In this document: positions 22,301 to 33,376 of the stretch, in pieces | Numbering within the stretch: the stretch's first letter is position 1 | How the letters are laid out: the number at the start of each line of letters is the position of its first letter | Assembly: GCA_029204225.1 (NCBI GenBank) | Contig: CM055097.1 | Location: 15,748,711-15,812,710 of the forward strand | From: Diphasiastrum complanatum | Lineage: Eukaryota; Streptophyta; Lycopodiopsida; Lycopodiales; Lycopodiaceae | Length of the DNA stretch: 64,000 bases | Direction of reading: 5' to 3' | The notes under the pieces: model-generated | The model's database searches: none | What the model was told of the DNA's origin: nothing | What the model saw: the letters and a program-made list of their open reading frames with translations, nothing else | Program-made: the position numbers and the translations under genes

Positions 22301-22386
22301 CCTAATGGCTTGTAGCACTTCTTTAGATTTCGATCAATCATGTGATCGGCAGTGGACGAAGTCTTTCTTCTAATGGGCTCACAGGC

Positions 22387-22720
22387 TTAATGGTCCAAGT
22401 ATTTCAATCGACTCTCATGGCTCGATCCCGATTCTCCAATGTGATACGAATCATGGCATACTTTGGCTAACTTTAGCCAGGGTCTTCCTAACAGAAGTCG
22501 GTAAGATGAGGTTGTTCTTAAAAGATCTAAGACTATGAAGTTAATGACAAAGCAGAGATCAACGACCTTCACATGTACATTTTTGACAATTCCCATGGGT
22601 TTGACACAACTCTGATCAACAAGTTTTATAGAAAAACCTGCGAGCTTTAAGGCACTCAGCCCCCAATCTCGATATATGTGTGATGACATGATGTTTACAC
22701 CTGAACCACCGTCAATAATA
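22387..22720 (-). pseudogene. gypsy aspartic protease
   Basis: Minus strand 22690-22720 reads DGGSGVNIMSSH, the protease active-site region of this gypsy group, and continues with GLSALKLAGFSIKLVDQSCV and SSYRLLLGRPWLK, the flap and conserved LLGRPWL strand. The frame starts internally and stops before the linker. Confidence 0.7.
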
Positions 22721-22916
22721 GCAGCTATTGAAGGGAGGTTCTTGTGATGAACAGGTAGGGTAACATTACTTTTCTCATTTTCTCAGGTAGCACCAATGGC
22801 CATTACGAACTGGTCATCATCACTCTCTCCATTCATGGAGGGTCTTGTAGGTGTATTTTTTATCTCCTAACCAAACGGTTAAGGCTTGGCATAGGGGTTT
22901 GGAATTCTTCAAAACA

Positions 22917-23468
22917 TCACCTAAGGGCAGGGTGACATGACTGGACTTCAGTTCCATCTAAGTATAAACAGGGGAACTCTTGATCCTCAATCATATAGAC
23001 ATTCTCAAGGATGAACTCTAGTTGAGGTTGAGGATCATGACTTGTGGTAGCAAGATTTGCTGGGATGATTTGACGGTTCATCTGAGGCCTAGGCTGTCGC
23101 ACTACTAAGGCTGGTGCTGCGTTATTCGGTCCAGGTAGTGCTAAGCATTGTTGGGGTGCCTGTTGGAATGTGGGCTTTTGGTAACTCGTAATTTGGGGAC
23201 CCTGTTGTTGCATCCTCCATTGGTATTGTCATGACACAACTTGTATTCTTGGATTGTAGATATAAGTAGATGTATCATGATTGTTGGTGCTGCAAAAGAT
23301 GCAAAACCTTTGGGCTATTTGTCTATTCTGTGGACATTCGTTCGCCGTGTGATTTTGTTGGCATGTGGGACACCAAACATTATCACGCTTGGGAAATTGG
23401 TTGACAATAGGCCCTTGTGGTGTGGTATTTTTCAGTTTCCGTTCAAAATCTTTGGATATCTTATCCAT
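22917..23468 (-). pseudogene. gypsy nucleocapsid region
   Basis: Frame 23229-23468 has VWCPTCQQNHTANECPQN and FCIFCSTNNHDTSTYIYN: two cysteine-histidine boxes of the gypsy Gag type, the second missing its final cysteine. Frame 22917-23213 is Q- and P-rich and contains PCLYLDG. Confidence 0.6.
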
Positions 23469-23474
23469 CTATTC

Positions 23475-24230
23475 CTAGTTAGATTTATTCATGGTTTCAA
23501 GTTGTTGTAACAACAATTGTGTGGCAACATCGGCAGAGGATCCTTCACCTTGAGATCTATGGCTTTGGTCAGAGACAATGGCTTGAGAATGTTGGAGTTC
23601 GTATTCTTCATCGGAGACTTCATCCTCTTCGCGGATGGCATCATCCATAGCATCACATAAGGTAGCATAGGATTCTGGAGGTCTAAGTTCACGCCGAATA
23701 GATTTTGGGAGGCCAGTCATGAACCATATGAGCACGGCCCGATCAGGTGCTAAGTGGGCAAGGCATTCAGTCTTAAGACGTTTGAGTCATTCGATGTAAT
23801 CGCATACCCTCTCATCCTTTCTCATTTTGATCTTACTAAGCAATAAAAATGGGCTTTCAAGGAATCTGGATGATTTGAACCTCTTTACGAAGGAGTCCTT
23901 GAGTGATTCCCACTTATTTTGTTCGTGACGCTCAAGGTTGAAATACCACTCGCGAGCGACATCAGTGAGGGTCATACTAAAGAGTCGGAGTTTTTCTTCC
24001 GGAGTTGTCTCTCCATATACTTCGCATGCTTTCTCATAAATCTGAAGGTAGCGTGCTGGGTCGGTAGTACCATCATATTGTGGCAGATCGAGTCTAGGAT
24101 CTCGTTGATTATGTGGAATGGCTCCTGGTAATGGTACAACAAATGCTAACGGGTTGGGGATCCTTTGGGCTCTTGGTGCCGCAAGTGGTACTGGATACTC
24201 TTGAGGTTGGTTTGAATTATTGGCAGCCAT
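23475..24230 (-). pseudogene. gypsy gag (capsid)
   Basis: Starts MAANNSNQPQEYPVPLAAP at 24230, then DPRLDLPQYDGTTDPARYLQ, EEKLRLFSMTLTDVAREWY and FVKRFKSS, the retrotransposon gag signature. A single stop near 23787 (IE*) separates it from frame 23475-23735, which completes the domain with AVLIWFMTGLPKSIRRELRP and an acidic tail. It would form the particle shell. Confidence 0.85.
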
Positions 24231-24846
24231 GTCGAACTGCTCTTGGAGATTATGGGGTTGGGGATGACTAGTTGATGGTTCCTAGTCTCCAAGCGAACTT
24301 CCTTCCTCTCTCGAGATCCTAGATTTAGTCTTTCGACCTGATCTTAGTTGCATCCAAACAAAAGATCTTGTCTAAGTTCGTAGTTGAGAAAAGTATCTTG
24401 TTTGGGGATCCAAGAATTCAAATTCTGGGAATGTGAAATTGGGAATGTACGAATGTAAGCTTTGGAATATGGAATTGGGGAATGAGATCTGGGGAGGTGG
24501 AATTGGGGATTCTAGGATTTTTGGGATCCCAAAATTTGGGTGTTGGAATTTGGAGAATGCAGATCTGGGATTTGTAACAAGTCTCAAGACATGTGGATTT
24601 GGGGATTGTCAGAGAGTGAATGAGGGAAGCAAATCTGGGGATTTAAGATGGGAATGGAAAACGTGAATATGGGAATTTGGAGAATTGGGGATTGTAGATT
24701 TGGGATTCACTTGCAGATTTGGGATCCCAAAATGGGAAGGCAATTCTAGCAATGTAGCTGGGTGAGAACAAAAAGTGTGATGGTTGGAGATAGGATGAGA
24801 TATTTGGATCTCCTCTTTGGCCAATGATAATGGGTTTCTGGATGTA
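24231..24846 (-). other. gypsy leader or LTR with G-rich degenerate repeats
   Basis: No coding content. From about 24427 to 24760 words such as GGGAAT, TTGGGGAT, TTTGGGAT and GATCCCAAAA recur irregularly. The same texture (TTTTGGGATTGTAGG) continues at 30760, confirming that the copia between them interrupted one sequence. Confidence 0.5.
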
Positions 24847-24851
24847 GGTTA

Positions 24852-25505
24852 TGTGAAAAATTGTCAACTAGTAGTATTTTCCTAACTTGAGATTTTGTAG
24901 GCCTATGGCCAAATAAAAGTTAGAGATAGGTTCATACATGTATGTAGAGGCCCAAAGTATGTGTACACTACTTTTGAGGTCACATTAATTAGAGGAGGTC
25001 GAGTGTGGAGCTCTTCTATTGGCTCATAATTTGGTGCATTCCTATTTGACCAAATTTCTAGGTAGATGGGTGAATCCTATTGGACCCCAATTTTAGCCTA
25101 TCATAAGACAAGTGGCCAAGAGGCACTATGGCTGCTATAAATAGCCATCTCCACGAGTATGTACACATCTCATTTTCATTCTATTGAATGAATGTTATGC
25201 TCTTTGAAGATCCATCTTCTTCTCTCTCACTTTTTTTGTTCATATCTTGCATTCTAGCCACTAGAATTGTGATTTCTTTGTTGCTATGGCTTCACACGTG
25301 TGAAATGCAGGTTGTAGGCTCTGAAGTACGGACAGGGACAGCAAGTTTCTGTTTGTGGAAGCTTATGATCAGATCTTGATGTTTAGTTGATGTTTAGTAT
25401 GCTTAACATCACAATTTCTATCATTTTTTCAATCTAGATGTGCATAACTTCCATGGCCAAGATCTTTATGAAACTTTAGCATCTTTTGGATCTGAGTTTT
25501 TCACA
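24852..25505 (+). repeat. 5' LTR of the intact copia
   Basis: Starts TGTGAAAAATTG and ends TTTTTCACA. A TATAAATA box lies at 25136-25143, so transcription would start a short way downstream. Same length as the 3' LTR with no difference noticed. Confidence 0.97.
25136..25143 (+). promoter_or_regulatory. TATA box in the 5' LTR
   Basis: TATAAATA within CTGCTATAAATAGCC. The same box in the 3' LTR is at 30345-30352. Confidence 0.75.
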
Positions 25506-25517
25506 TGGTATCAGAGC
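25506..25517 (+). promoter_or_regulatory. primer-binding site of the intact copia
   Basis: TGGTATCAGAGC directly after the LTR end; initiator tRNA-Met type. Confidence 0.95.
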
Positions 25518-26114
25518 ATTAGGCGGCCAAATGTGCAGGTTTTGCCAGATTTAGAAGAGATTTGTGGGCGAGTTTGCTTTTGTAGCATTCCAATCAAGTT
25601 TCTAGCTAAAAATCTTGTTGATTTATGTGTAGAAATTGGATCTTTGTGATCAAAACATCATTTGTATGCATTTCAATTGAAGTAGGGCGAATTCCCTCTG
25701 TACTTATCAGAATAAGGAGACAAAATTTGTTTTGGAAAGAGGGAGATGCAAGATCCAACAAGATCCTATTAGTTTTCCATTCTAGCATATAGTTTTTTGA
25801 TTCAATTTCTTGCTTCTTCATGTCAAAAACTTCAAAATTGATGTAACCCTCTGATTTTCAGTTTGCTGAATGATTCAAGAGTGTATTTCAATCTTAGGAG
25901 TGAGGGAAAAGCAAGTATATTGAGGTTTGGTCTTGGTTTGATCAAGAAATCATAAAACTAGTGGCTAAAATTGAGGAAAAAGTGAGGAAAAGAGAGAAAA
26001 AGTAAGGTTTTAGGTTCCAAATCTTTGTGATTTCTTCTTGTGTTTCATTTGTTGATTCAAGAGAGTGCTTAGTGCATTGGAACAGGTCAAAGATCAGAGA
26101 TCAATCATTGCAAC

Positions 26115-29100
26115 ATGGCTACAAATGGAGGCTACATGTTGGAAAGCAATGATAGGCTTACCTCCCTCAACTATTCTACTTGGAAAGTAAGGATGGAGTC
26201 TTTGCTTGAGATGAATGAGTTGATGGATATTGTTGTAGGTGTGGAGGAGAGACCTTTGGCACCTCAAGAACAATTGAGGTATGACAAGAGGGCAAAGAAA
26301 GCCCTTCACATGATCAAGATGAATGTGACAAATGAGCTTATCAAAGAGGTTGGTAAGTGCACATCATCTAGTGAAGCTTGGGAAGCCTTGAAGAAGGTTT
26401 ATGAATCCAAGTCTACTTCTAGAGTGTTGACTTTAAGAAGGCAAATCTTTTCTTGTATGCAAAAGAAGAGTGAGAGTGGACATGCTTTTGTTTTGAGAGT
26501 TAAAGCATTGAATGATGAGTTAGCATGCATTAATGATGGCATAAATAATGAGGAGCTTGTTCAAGTGATTCTCAATGGCTTGTTGGATGATCATGCTAAT
26601 CTTGTTCAAAGTTATGCTATCCAAAAATGTTTACCAAGTGTTGGAGACTTGCAAGAGGTCTTGTTGGCTGAAGAATTCAGGTTGCAAGCAAGAGTGGGAG
26701 CATCTTCTACATCTCAAGGAGGAGAAGAGGAGGCAATGTTCTCTAAAGGCAAGTTCAAGGGCAAAGGTAAAAGCAATTGGTCTAAAGGGCAAGACCAAGG
26801 TGAGCACTCTACTTTTGGCAAAAAGAAGGATAGATCTAAGCTAAAATGTTTCTATTGTGGAGTCAAAGGGCATTTTGCTAGTGATTGTTTCAAGAAAAAG
26901 AGGGATCAAGGGGAAAAGCAAACCAATCTAACTATTGATGAGGGTGGGGATGAGCTTCTTTCAAATGATGCTTTTGTTATGTCATCTTGCTTGTTGGCTA
27001 ATCATGGAGACATTGATCCTTGGTGGATTGATAGTGGAGCCACTTCTCATATGACATATCATAAAGAGTATTTTTCATCTTTAATGGCATTTGATGGTGA
27101 TAGGAAGGTAATCTATACCGCAAATGATGGTGAGTGTACAATCAAGGGGATTGGCACAATTCCTATTTCACTTTCTACAAATAGGAATATAGAATTGAAA
27201 GATGTTTTGCTCATTCCATCCATTACCAAGAACTTACTTAGTGTAAGCCAAATGCTTGACAAAGGATTCAAAGTTGAGTTTGATGGTGATGCTTGCTTGA
27301 TCAAAAAGGGGTGTAGTATCATTGCAAAAGGGAAAAGGCAAGGGAAATTGTTCAAGCTTGATGCATGTGTTGTTGCTAACCAAGTTGGATGCATGGCAAA
27401 TGAACAAATGTCAATTCAAGAGGTATGGCATAAAAGGATGGGACATCTCAACTACAAGGCCTTGGAGGTAATAGCCAAAAAGGAGGTAGTAAGGGGACTT
27501 CCCAAGTCTCTTACTTGCTTGAATCATGTTTGTGAAGAATGTGCTTTGTCTAAATCACATAGATTGCCATATACTAGATCTATATCTAGATCTAAGATGC
27601 CTTTTTCTCTCTTGCATTCGGATATTCATGGTGTTACTACAATTAGCAATGGAGGTGCTAAGATGTATGTAACTTTCATTGATGATTTTAGTAGATTTTG
27701 TTGGGTTTATCTACTAAAGAGCAAGGATGAGGTGTTTGATGTGTTTGTCAAGTTCAAAGTTGCTATTGAGACTCAATTTACAACCAAAATCAAATGCTTG
27801 AGGAGCGACAATGGTGGTGAATACATTTCTAACAAATTCAAAGCCTTTTGCGATGAGCATGGGATCAAGAGGGAGTACACATGTCCAAGAACACCACAAC
27901 AAAATGGAGTGGCCGAGAGGAAGAATAGAACCTTGTGTGAGAGTGCAAAGGCAATGAGATTGAATGCTAATCTTCCTAAACCTTTTTGGAGTGATGCTTT
28001 GTTGTGTGCAAATTTCCTATGCAATAGATGGCCAAGTGTTGTATTGGAAGGAAAAACCCCTTTTGAAGCTTTGTTTGGTATGAAGCCTAATGTCAAGTTT
28101 CTAAGAACTTTTGGATGCATTTGCTACTTCAACATTACTCTTGATGATAGAACTAAGGAGGATCCATCTTCAAGAAAGGGCATTTTTGTTGGTTATAGTG
28201 AAGTAAGCAAAGCATATAGGATTTATGTTCCTTCAATCAAGAAAGTGTTCACAAGTAGGGATGTCATTTTTGATGAAAGTAACATTCCAAAAGTTGTTTC
28301 AAGTGATGATGGTGTTGTTGCAACTAATGTGCTTGATGACAATGGAGTTGATGACACATTGGATGTGGATGTTGAAGAAGCCTCTTCAAGTCAAATTCCA
28401 AGGAGAACTCCAAGGCATAAAGTGAAACCCTCAAGGCTCACTTATGATGGCAAAGGTAAGCAAGTGGTGGATGGATCCAACTATGCTTTCCTAACTTCTT
28501 TTGATGTACCTTCATGTGTAGATGAAGCAAGGCAAAAAGAGGAATGGATCCAAGCAATGGATCTTGAGTTTGAAGCACTTATGAAGAACAACACATGGAG
28601 ATTGGTGGAGCTTCCAAAGGGCAAAAGTGCAATTGGATGCAAATGGATCTTCAAGGTAAAGACAAATCAAGATGGATCTATCAACAAGTTGAAGGCAAGG
28701 TTGGTGGCTAAAGGTTATGCTCAAGAGCATGGCATTGACTATGAGGAAACCTTTGCACCCGTGGCAAAGATGGTGAGCATAAGAGTAATCATTTCCCTTG
28801 CAACTCTTTATGGATGGGATCTTTGGCAATTAGACATTTCTAATGCTTTCTTGAATGGTGATCTTGAAGAGGAAGTCTACATGGAGCAACCCGAGAGCTA
28901 TGTTTCTCATAGCAAGCCTAATCATGTGTGTTTTCTACAAAAAAGTTTGTATGGTCTTAAGCAAGCACCAAGGAGTTGGTATGCTAGGCTTAACTCTTTT
29001 CTACTTTCTCAAAACTTCACTATGAGTGAGTATGATCATTCACTTTACTTTAGAATTAGTGCTAATGATGTTACAATCCTTCTAATTTATGTGGATGACA

Positions 29101-30065
29101 TTATTTTAAGTGGAGGGAACAAGGAAGATATAGAAGATATCAAGAAAGCACTAAAAAAGGAATTTGAAGTGCATGATCTTGGTCTTTTGAGCTATATCTT
29201 AGGAATAGAAGTAATTAGAACTTCTCAAATCACTTTTATTTCACAAGAGAAGTATGCTATTTCTATTCTCAATAGATTTCATATGGTAGATGCAAATCCT
29301 ATTGATACACCTATGGAATCACATGTAAAGCTAACTATAAGAGGTAATGAAAGATCCTTCGAGGACATTACTCTCTATAGGAAGCTAATAGGTTCTCTTA
29401 TATATCTAACCATCACAAGACCTGATTTATCTTATTGTGTTGGTAGATTAAGCCAATTCATGCAAGATCCTAGCATAGAACATTGGAAACTAGGAAAGAG
29501 GATCTTGAGATACATCTCGGGAACAAAAGATTTTGGCATTGTTTATAGAGGCTCATCACCTAACTTATTTGGTTTTTCAGATTCAGATTTTGCAGGAGAC
29601 CTTATGGATAGAAAATCCATAAATGCACATGCTATTTTCATAGGTGATGGAGCTATCTCATGGATGTCGAAGAAACAAGCAACTATATCACTTTCTTCTA
29701 GTGAGGCCGAGTACAAAGCTTTGACATCATGCACAAAGGAGATGGTGTGGATCAAGAGGATGATTATGGAGCTTCATTTGCTAGATTTTTCAGAGAGTCC
29801 AATCATCTTTTGTGACAACCTTTCAGCCCAAAGTCTAGCAAGCAATCCGGTTTTCCATGCAAGGAGCAAACATATCGAGGTGGCTTACCATTTTGTGAGA
29901 GAACAAGTGTTGGCAAAAGAGATCAAGCTTGAACATGTCCCATCAAAGGAATGTGTGGCTGATATCTTTACCAAAGCATTGGGAAAGGACTTATTTTTCA
30001 AGCATAGAACAAGTCTTGGTGTACTTTCTAAATCTATGCTAAAACTAGTTGAAGAGGGAGTGTGA
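26115..30065 (+). CDS. copia Gag-Pol polyprotein, 1316 aa, intact
   Basis: A single frame carries all copia domains in order. Gag is about residues 1-230; the zinc knuckle CFYCGVKGHFASDC is at 245-258; the protease site DSGA at 306-309. The pre-integrase HHCC domain has H439, H444, C473 and C476. The integrase triad is D503, D565 and E601, with exact DX35E spacing. RT has D907 and YVDD at 992-995; RNase H has D1156, E1197 and D1234. It packages element RNA, copies it and integrates the DNA. The start follows the 597-base leader and matches gag starts of relatives in this window. The last codon and stop (TGA 30063-30065) lie inside the 3' LTR. No stop or frameshift. Confidence 0.97.
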   Translation: MATNGGYMLESNDRLTSLNYSTWKVRMESLLEMNELMDIVVGVEERPLAPQEQLRYDKRAKKALHMIKMNVTNELIKEVGKCTSSSEAWEALKKVYESKSTSRVLTLRRQIFSCMQKKSESGHAFVLRVKALNDELACINDGINNEELVQVILNGLLDDHANLVQSYAIQKCLPSVGDLQEVLLAEEFRLQARVGASSTSQGGEEEAMFSKGKFKGKGKSNWSKGQDQGEHSTFGKKKDRSKLKCFYCGVKGHFASDCFKKKRDQGEKQTNLTIDEGGDELLSNDAFVMSSCLLANHGDIDPWWIDSGATSHMTYHKEYFSSLMAFDGDRKVIYTANDGECTIKGIGTIPISLSTNRNIELKDVLLIPSITKNLLSVSQMLDKGFKVEFDGDACLIKKGCSIIAKGKRQGKLFKLDACVVANQVGCMANEQMSIQEVWHKRMGHLNYKALEVIAKKEVVRGLPKSLTCLNHVCEECALSKSHRLPYTRSISRSKMPFSLLHSDIHGVTTISNGGAKMYVTFIDDFSRFCWVYLLKSKDEVFDVFVKFKVAIETQFTTKIKCLRSDNGGEYISNKFKAFCDEHGIKREYTCPRTPQQNGVAERKNRTLCESAKAMRLNANLPKPFWSDALLCANFLCNRWPSVVLEGKTPFEALFGMKPNVKFLRTFGCICYFNITLDDRTKEDPSSRKGIFVGYSEVSKAYRIYVPSIKKVFTSRDVIFDESNIPKVVSSDDGVVATNVLDDNGVDDTLDVDVEEASSSQIPRRTPRHKVKPSRLTYDGKGKQVVDGSNYAFLTSFDVPSCVDEARQKEEWIQAMDLEFEALMKNNTWRLVELPKGKSAIGCKWIFKVKTNQDGSINKLKARLVAKGYAQEHGIDYEETFAPVAKMVSIRVIISLATLYGWDLWQLDISNAFLNGDLEEEVYMEQPESYVSHSKPNHVCFLQKSLYGLKQAPRSWYARLNSFLLSQNFTMSEYDHSLYFRISANDVTILLIYVDDIILSGGNKEDIEDIKKALKKEFEVHDLGLLSYILGIEVIRTSQITFISQEKYAISILNRFHMVDANPIDTPMESHVKLTIRGNERSFEDITLYRKLIGSLIYLTITRPDLSYCVGRLSQFMQDPSIEHWKLGKRILRYISGTKDFGIVYRGSSPNLFGFSDSDFAGDLMDRKSINAHAIFIGDGAISWMSKKQATISLSSSEAEYKALTSCTKEMVWIKRMIMELHLLDFSESPIIFCDNLSAQSLASNPVFHARSKHIEVAYHFVREQVLAKEIKLEHVPSKECVADIFTKALGKDLFFKHRTSLGVLSKSMLKLVEEGV
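30046..30060 (+). promoter_or_regulatory. polypurine tract of the intact copia
   Basis: AGTTGAAGAGGGAG directly before the 3' LTR; primes plus-strand DNA synthesis. It also encodes the last residues of the polyprotein. Confidence 0.8.
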
Positions 30066-30714
30066 AAAATTGTCAACTAGTAGTATTTTCCTAACTTGAG
30101 ATTTTGTAGGCCTATGGCCAAATAAAAGTTAGAGATAGGTTCATACATGTATGTAGAGGCCCAAAGTATGTGTACACTACTTTTGAGGTCACATTAATTA
30201 GAGGAGGTCGAGTGTGGAGCTCTTCTATTGGCTCATAATTTGGTGCATTCCTATTTGACCAAATTTCTAGGTAGATGGGTGAATCCTATTGGACCCCAAT
30301 TTTAGCCTATCATAAGACAAGTGGCCAAGAGGCACTATGGCTGCTATAAATAGCCATCTCCACGAGTATGTACACATCTCATTTTCATTCTATTGAATGA
30401 ATGTTATGCTCTTTGAAGATCCATCTTCTTCTCTCTCACTTTTTTTGTTCATATCTTGCATTCTAGCCACTAGAATTGTGATTTCTTTGTTGCTATGGCT
30501 TCACACGTGTGAAATGCAGGTTGTAGGCTCTGAAGTACGGACAGGGACAGCAAGTTTCTGTTTGTGGAAGCTTATGATCAGATCTTGATGTTTAGTTGAT
30601 GTTTAGTATGCTTAACATCACAATTTCTATCATTTTTTCAATCTAGATGTGCATAACTTCCATGGCCAAGATCTTTATGAAACTTTAGCATCTTTTGGAT
30701 CTGAGTTTTTCACA
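30061..30714 (+). repeat. 3' LTR of the intact copia
   Basis: 654 bp, same ends and same TATA box offset as the 5' LTR; followed by GGTTA. Confidence 0.97.
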
Positions 30715-30719
30715 GGTTA

Positions 30720-31739
30720 TACCCAAGGAGGGAGTCAAGATATCAAATTTTGGAATCCTGGTGTGATTTTGGGATTGTAGGAAGCTAGGAGTGAAAAAAG
30801 TCCAAATCTATGGATCCTTTGGGAGGTATGGCTCGCCCTTCTAGAGATGTCAACAGATGTATTTTGCTTTTGTCAGCCTCAATTTCTAGATCTGTTTGGC
30901 TTAGAGAACAAATGATCCTACAAGAAAGTGTTTTCTTTGTGTAAGCACCTCCAAAAAGCTTTTCCAAAATCTTGCCAAAATTGGCAAGTATTTGGATCAT
31001 TTTAATTCCCTTGCTTACAACTATCCAAAGGTGGAAGAATCAACTTGATTTAAGTCGTACAAGCCAAGAAAAGTCCCTCTTGCAAGATTGAGGTTCTTTT
31101 GGAAGATGAAGACACACCAAAAATGTGTCCCTTCCCTGGCGGAACGCATCAGAAAGTGACCTTCCCTTCCCCATTATTAAAATTTAATATAGATTAAAGT
31201 GTACAAACTGAACATTTTGATATTGATTATTGCATAAATCAAAGTTTGAATAAATTGAAATCCTAATAAAAAGTCGTGTAAAAAAATTGAGCTTTTTTGA
31301 AGGAAAAACATTGAGCCTTATCCGAATGAAGTTAGTAGGCTTTTGGCCCATGAGTCCTTAAAAAGCTTATAAATAAAAAATAATAAACTTTGTGTTAGGC
31401 TGAAAAAAGAGTTTTTTGCAAAGCTCTCGTAGAGACATTGCTGGAAGAGCAATGTTCGGGAAAACTGGCAAAGTATAAGAATGCTATCGGCATCTCCCCT
31501 CAAAAATCAACATAATTTTTATTTTGGCAATAAGCAAATAGACCCTTTTATGAGTAATAGTCTTTAAAAAACTTAAAAAACTGAGAAGCTTCAAAAAACT
31601 GCAACCGTTTTTTGAGGTAACTGAAAAATAGTTTCCCGATTCAGTACTGGAGCAGGATATTGGCAATTGCCACTGCAATCGCTAATATTCTCTATTTGCT
31701 GATCTCGCGCTGGAGGAGTGATCCCTGTATTGTTGCCAT
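30720..31739. other. continuation of gypsy flank, then sequence without genes
   Basis: The first part continues the interrupted gypsy leader/LTR. From about 31160 it becomes AT-rich with no supported gene. Confidence 0.4.
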
Positions 31740-32100
31740 CACACCGTCGCATCTAGGGAAGGGTGATAGTACCTGCTTGCTCCATCTTTCAGGCTTTGCA
31801 GCGCTCCAGCAATGAGCAGCTCTCGAGTCTCCACTTCGCTGATCTCTAGGTGTCCAGGGCTCTTGCCACACTCCTCCAGTACACTCTCAGATCTCAGTTG
31901 TAGGAAGATTGTAGCTGCCAGCTTGAGCGGATCAGAGTCAACGGATAAGTGGCTCAGCCATGACCATTTGGCAAGTAACCTCAGGCTAAACGCTTGCATT
32001 TAGGTTGTTCGATTGGTACGGCTGACACAACCTCTCCGACAGATTCTTCCACACAGCTGTGCCCTAACCCCTCGTACTCCTCAGTCAGTAAAACCACTTT
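31740..32100 (-). pseudogene. unrecognised exon-like fragment of a cellular gene
   Basis: Minus-strand coding-like sequence with higher GC than its surroundings. From about 32098 it reads KKVVLLTEEYEGLGHSCVEE and SVGEVVSAVPIEQPKCKR, then after a one-base frame change near 31995 continues FSLRLLAKWSWLSHLSVDS, PLKLAATIFLQLRSESVLEE and LEISEVETRELLIAGALQSL. It ends DGASR followed by AG|GTACTATC, a good splice donor. Helix-rich, no family recognised. Likely a decayed or captured host exon; the frameshift argues against function. Confidence 0.4.
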
Positions 32101-33115
32101 TTTACATCTTTTCAAAGGATATGAAGTTTAAACGCTTCTCCTCAAGGTGCAGTGATCAATTCATGCTTCATTTTTCTACATGAATCTTACTCTCTCTCTA
32201 GGTACTCCAAGGATTCTTTCTTTTTTTCACATGCATATTCCTCTCTTGGTACTCTGAAGGTGCATGTCGTGGAAGGTGCATCTAAAGATTTTTACCTTTT
32301 TTATGTGTGCACCTTTCCTCCGCGGAAGTGTATGTAACAAAAATTACCACCTTTGACGGAAGGTAAAAAATGTTTTCACATCAAAGAAGGTCCATCTCCT
32401 CGGTCGTTCTGTCATCCGAAGGGCCTTCCATCTCAGGCTGCCCACCTGAAAGGGCGACCTTCCCCACCCCCAAAACTTCCAAGAGGATATTATTGCTTGT
32501 GTGCATTTGTGAGACAAGTGTTCACCTTGTTCAAGAGGAAATAGGCCTTCTCAAAGCTCAAGTTATAACTCTTAAAGATGATAATTGCCTTTTGCACGAA
32601 ACTATCTATGAGTTGCGATCATCCATTGGTGGAGGGCATACCCTTCAGCTTCAAAGCCTTGAAACAAAGAATCAACGTAACAGATGGAAAACAAAGATCT
32701 CTGATCCTATGTTAACACAATTGATAACTGTTGTGTTGTCGCATTAACTATGAATCATAAATAACTTGAAGAGCAATTGGGGTCAACTAAGTACTCAGGT
32801 GGCTCCATTGGTGTTTCAGGATGTACAAGCAAAAGTAATTTTCTTGCTTATGAATTTCAGGGCCCCTTCAAAACAAAAAGTTTTAAAAAAATTGAAGGGC
32901 CCTCCGCCCTTCGGGTCCCTTCACTTGAAGCGAGAAATGGGTTTATGCCAAATCCAATGGACTAATACAATTCAATGGCCCACGGACCATGAATCTTGAC
33001 TGTTGATCTTTAGCTTACAAAATCCAACGACTTTGGGTGATTTCGGGTGCTGAAACGTAGTCCTATAGCTGCGACTCTCATGGAAACACTAAGCGAAACC
33101 TCATTTTGGCTGCAC

Positions 33116-33116
<1 letters not shown>
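32101..33116. other. no gene supported
   Basis: A 125-codon frame at 32370-32747 contains VQEEIGLLKAQVITLKDDN and HETIYELRSSI, a heptad-like leucine pattern, but nothing else supports a gene. Confidence 0.3.

Positions 33117-33192
<76 letters not shown>
33117..33192. repeat. (TC)n microsatellite
   Basis: About 76 bases of uninterrupted TC/CT. Confidence 0.99.
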
Positions 33193-33194
<2 letters not shown>

Positions 33195-33376
33195 GCACTC
33201 TGTTGCATACATATACTACTTTATTCGCTCCACAAGTTTTTGCGGGAAGCATTTGTCTTGTATAAACCAAGTTCACGGAGGTGCCTAAAAATGCTTTACT
33301 CATGACGTAGTTGCTCTTGGCTATTGGGAGCCCCTTACTCCTCCTAGTCCCTTTGTTCAGACTTTTTTTATGTTGC

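Larger units (their letters stand above)
20035..24230 (-). mobile_element. Ty3/gypsy retrotransposon, gag to RNase H, broken
   Basis: A minus-strand element in gypsy order: gag (23475-24230), nucleocapsid region (22917-23468), protease (22387-22720), linker (21315-21530), RT and RNase H (20035-21236). Integrase is missing; the left end is cut by a copia scrap. The leader or LTR to the right was later split by the intact copia at 24852. Frames are interrupted by stops. Confidence 0.85.
24847..30719 (+). mobile_element. intact, recent Ty1/copia retrotransposon
   Basis: LTRs 24852-25505 and 30061-30714, each 654 bp and identical as far as I can read, enclose a primer site, a 597-base leader and one uninterrupted 1316-codon Gag-Pol frame. 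GGTTA duplications stand at 24847-24851 and 30715-30719. All catalytic motifs are present. It inserted into the leader or LTR of the gypsy element. Everything expected of an autonomous element is there, so it may still be mobile. Confidence 0.97.

Noticed and set aside
25188-25379. 63-codon frame repeated at 30397-30588
   Set aside because: Identical because it lies in the two LTRs of the intact copia; a chance frame in non-coding LTR.
32370-32747. 125-codon frame with a leucine-zipper-like stretch
   Set aside because: Short, no start context or homology, and the rest is low-complexity S/P-rich; kept only as a note.
32861-32902. Inverted GGGCCCCTTCAA / TTGAAGGGCCC around a poly-A loop as a terminator
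   Set aside because: Imperfect stem in a plant genome where such terminators do not apply; likely chance.
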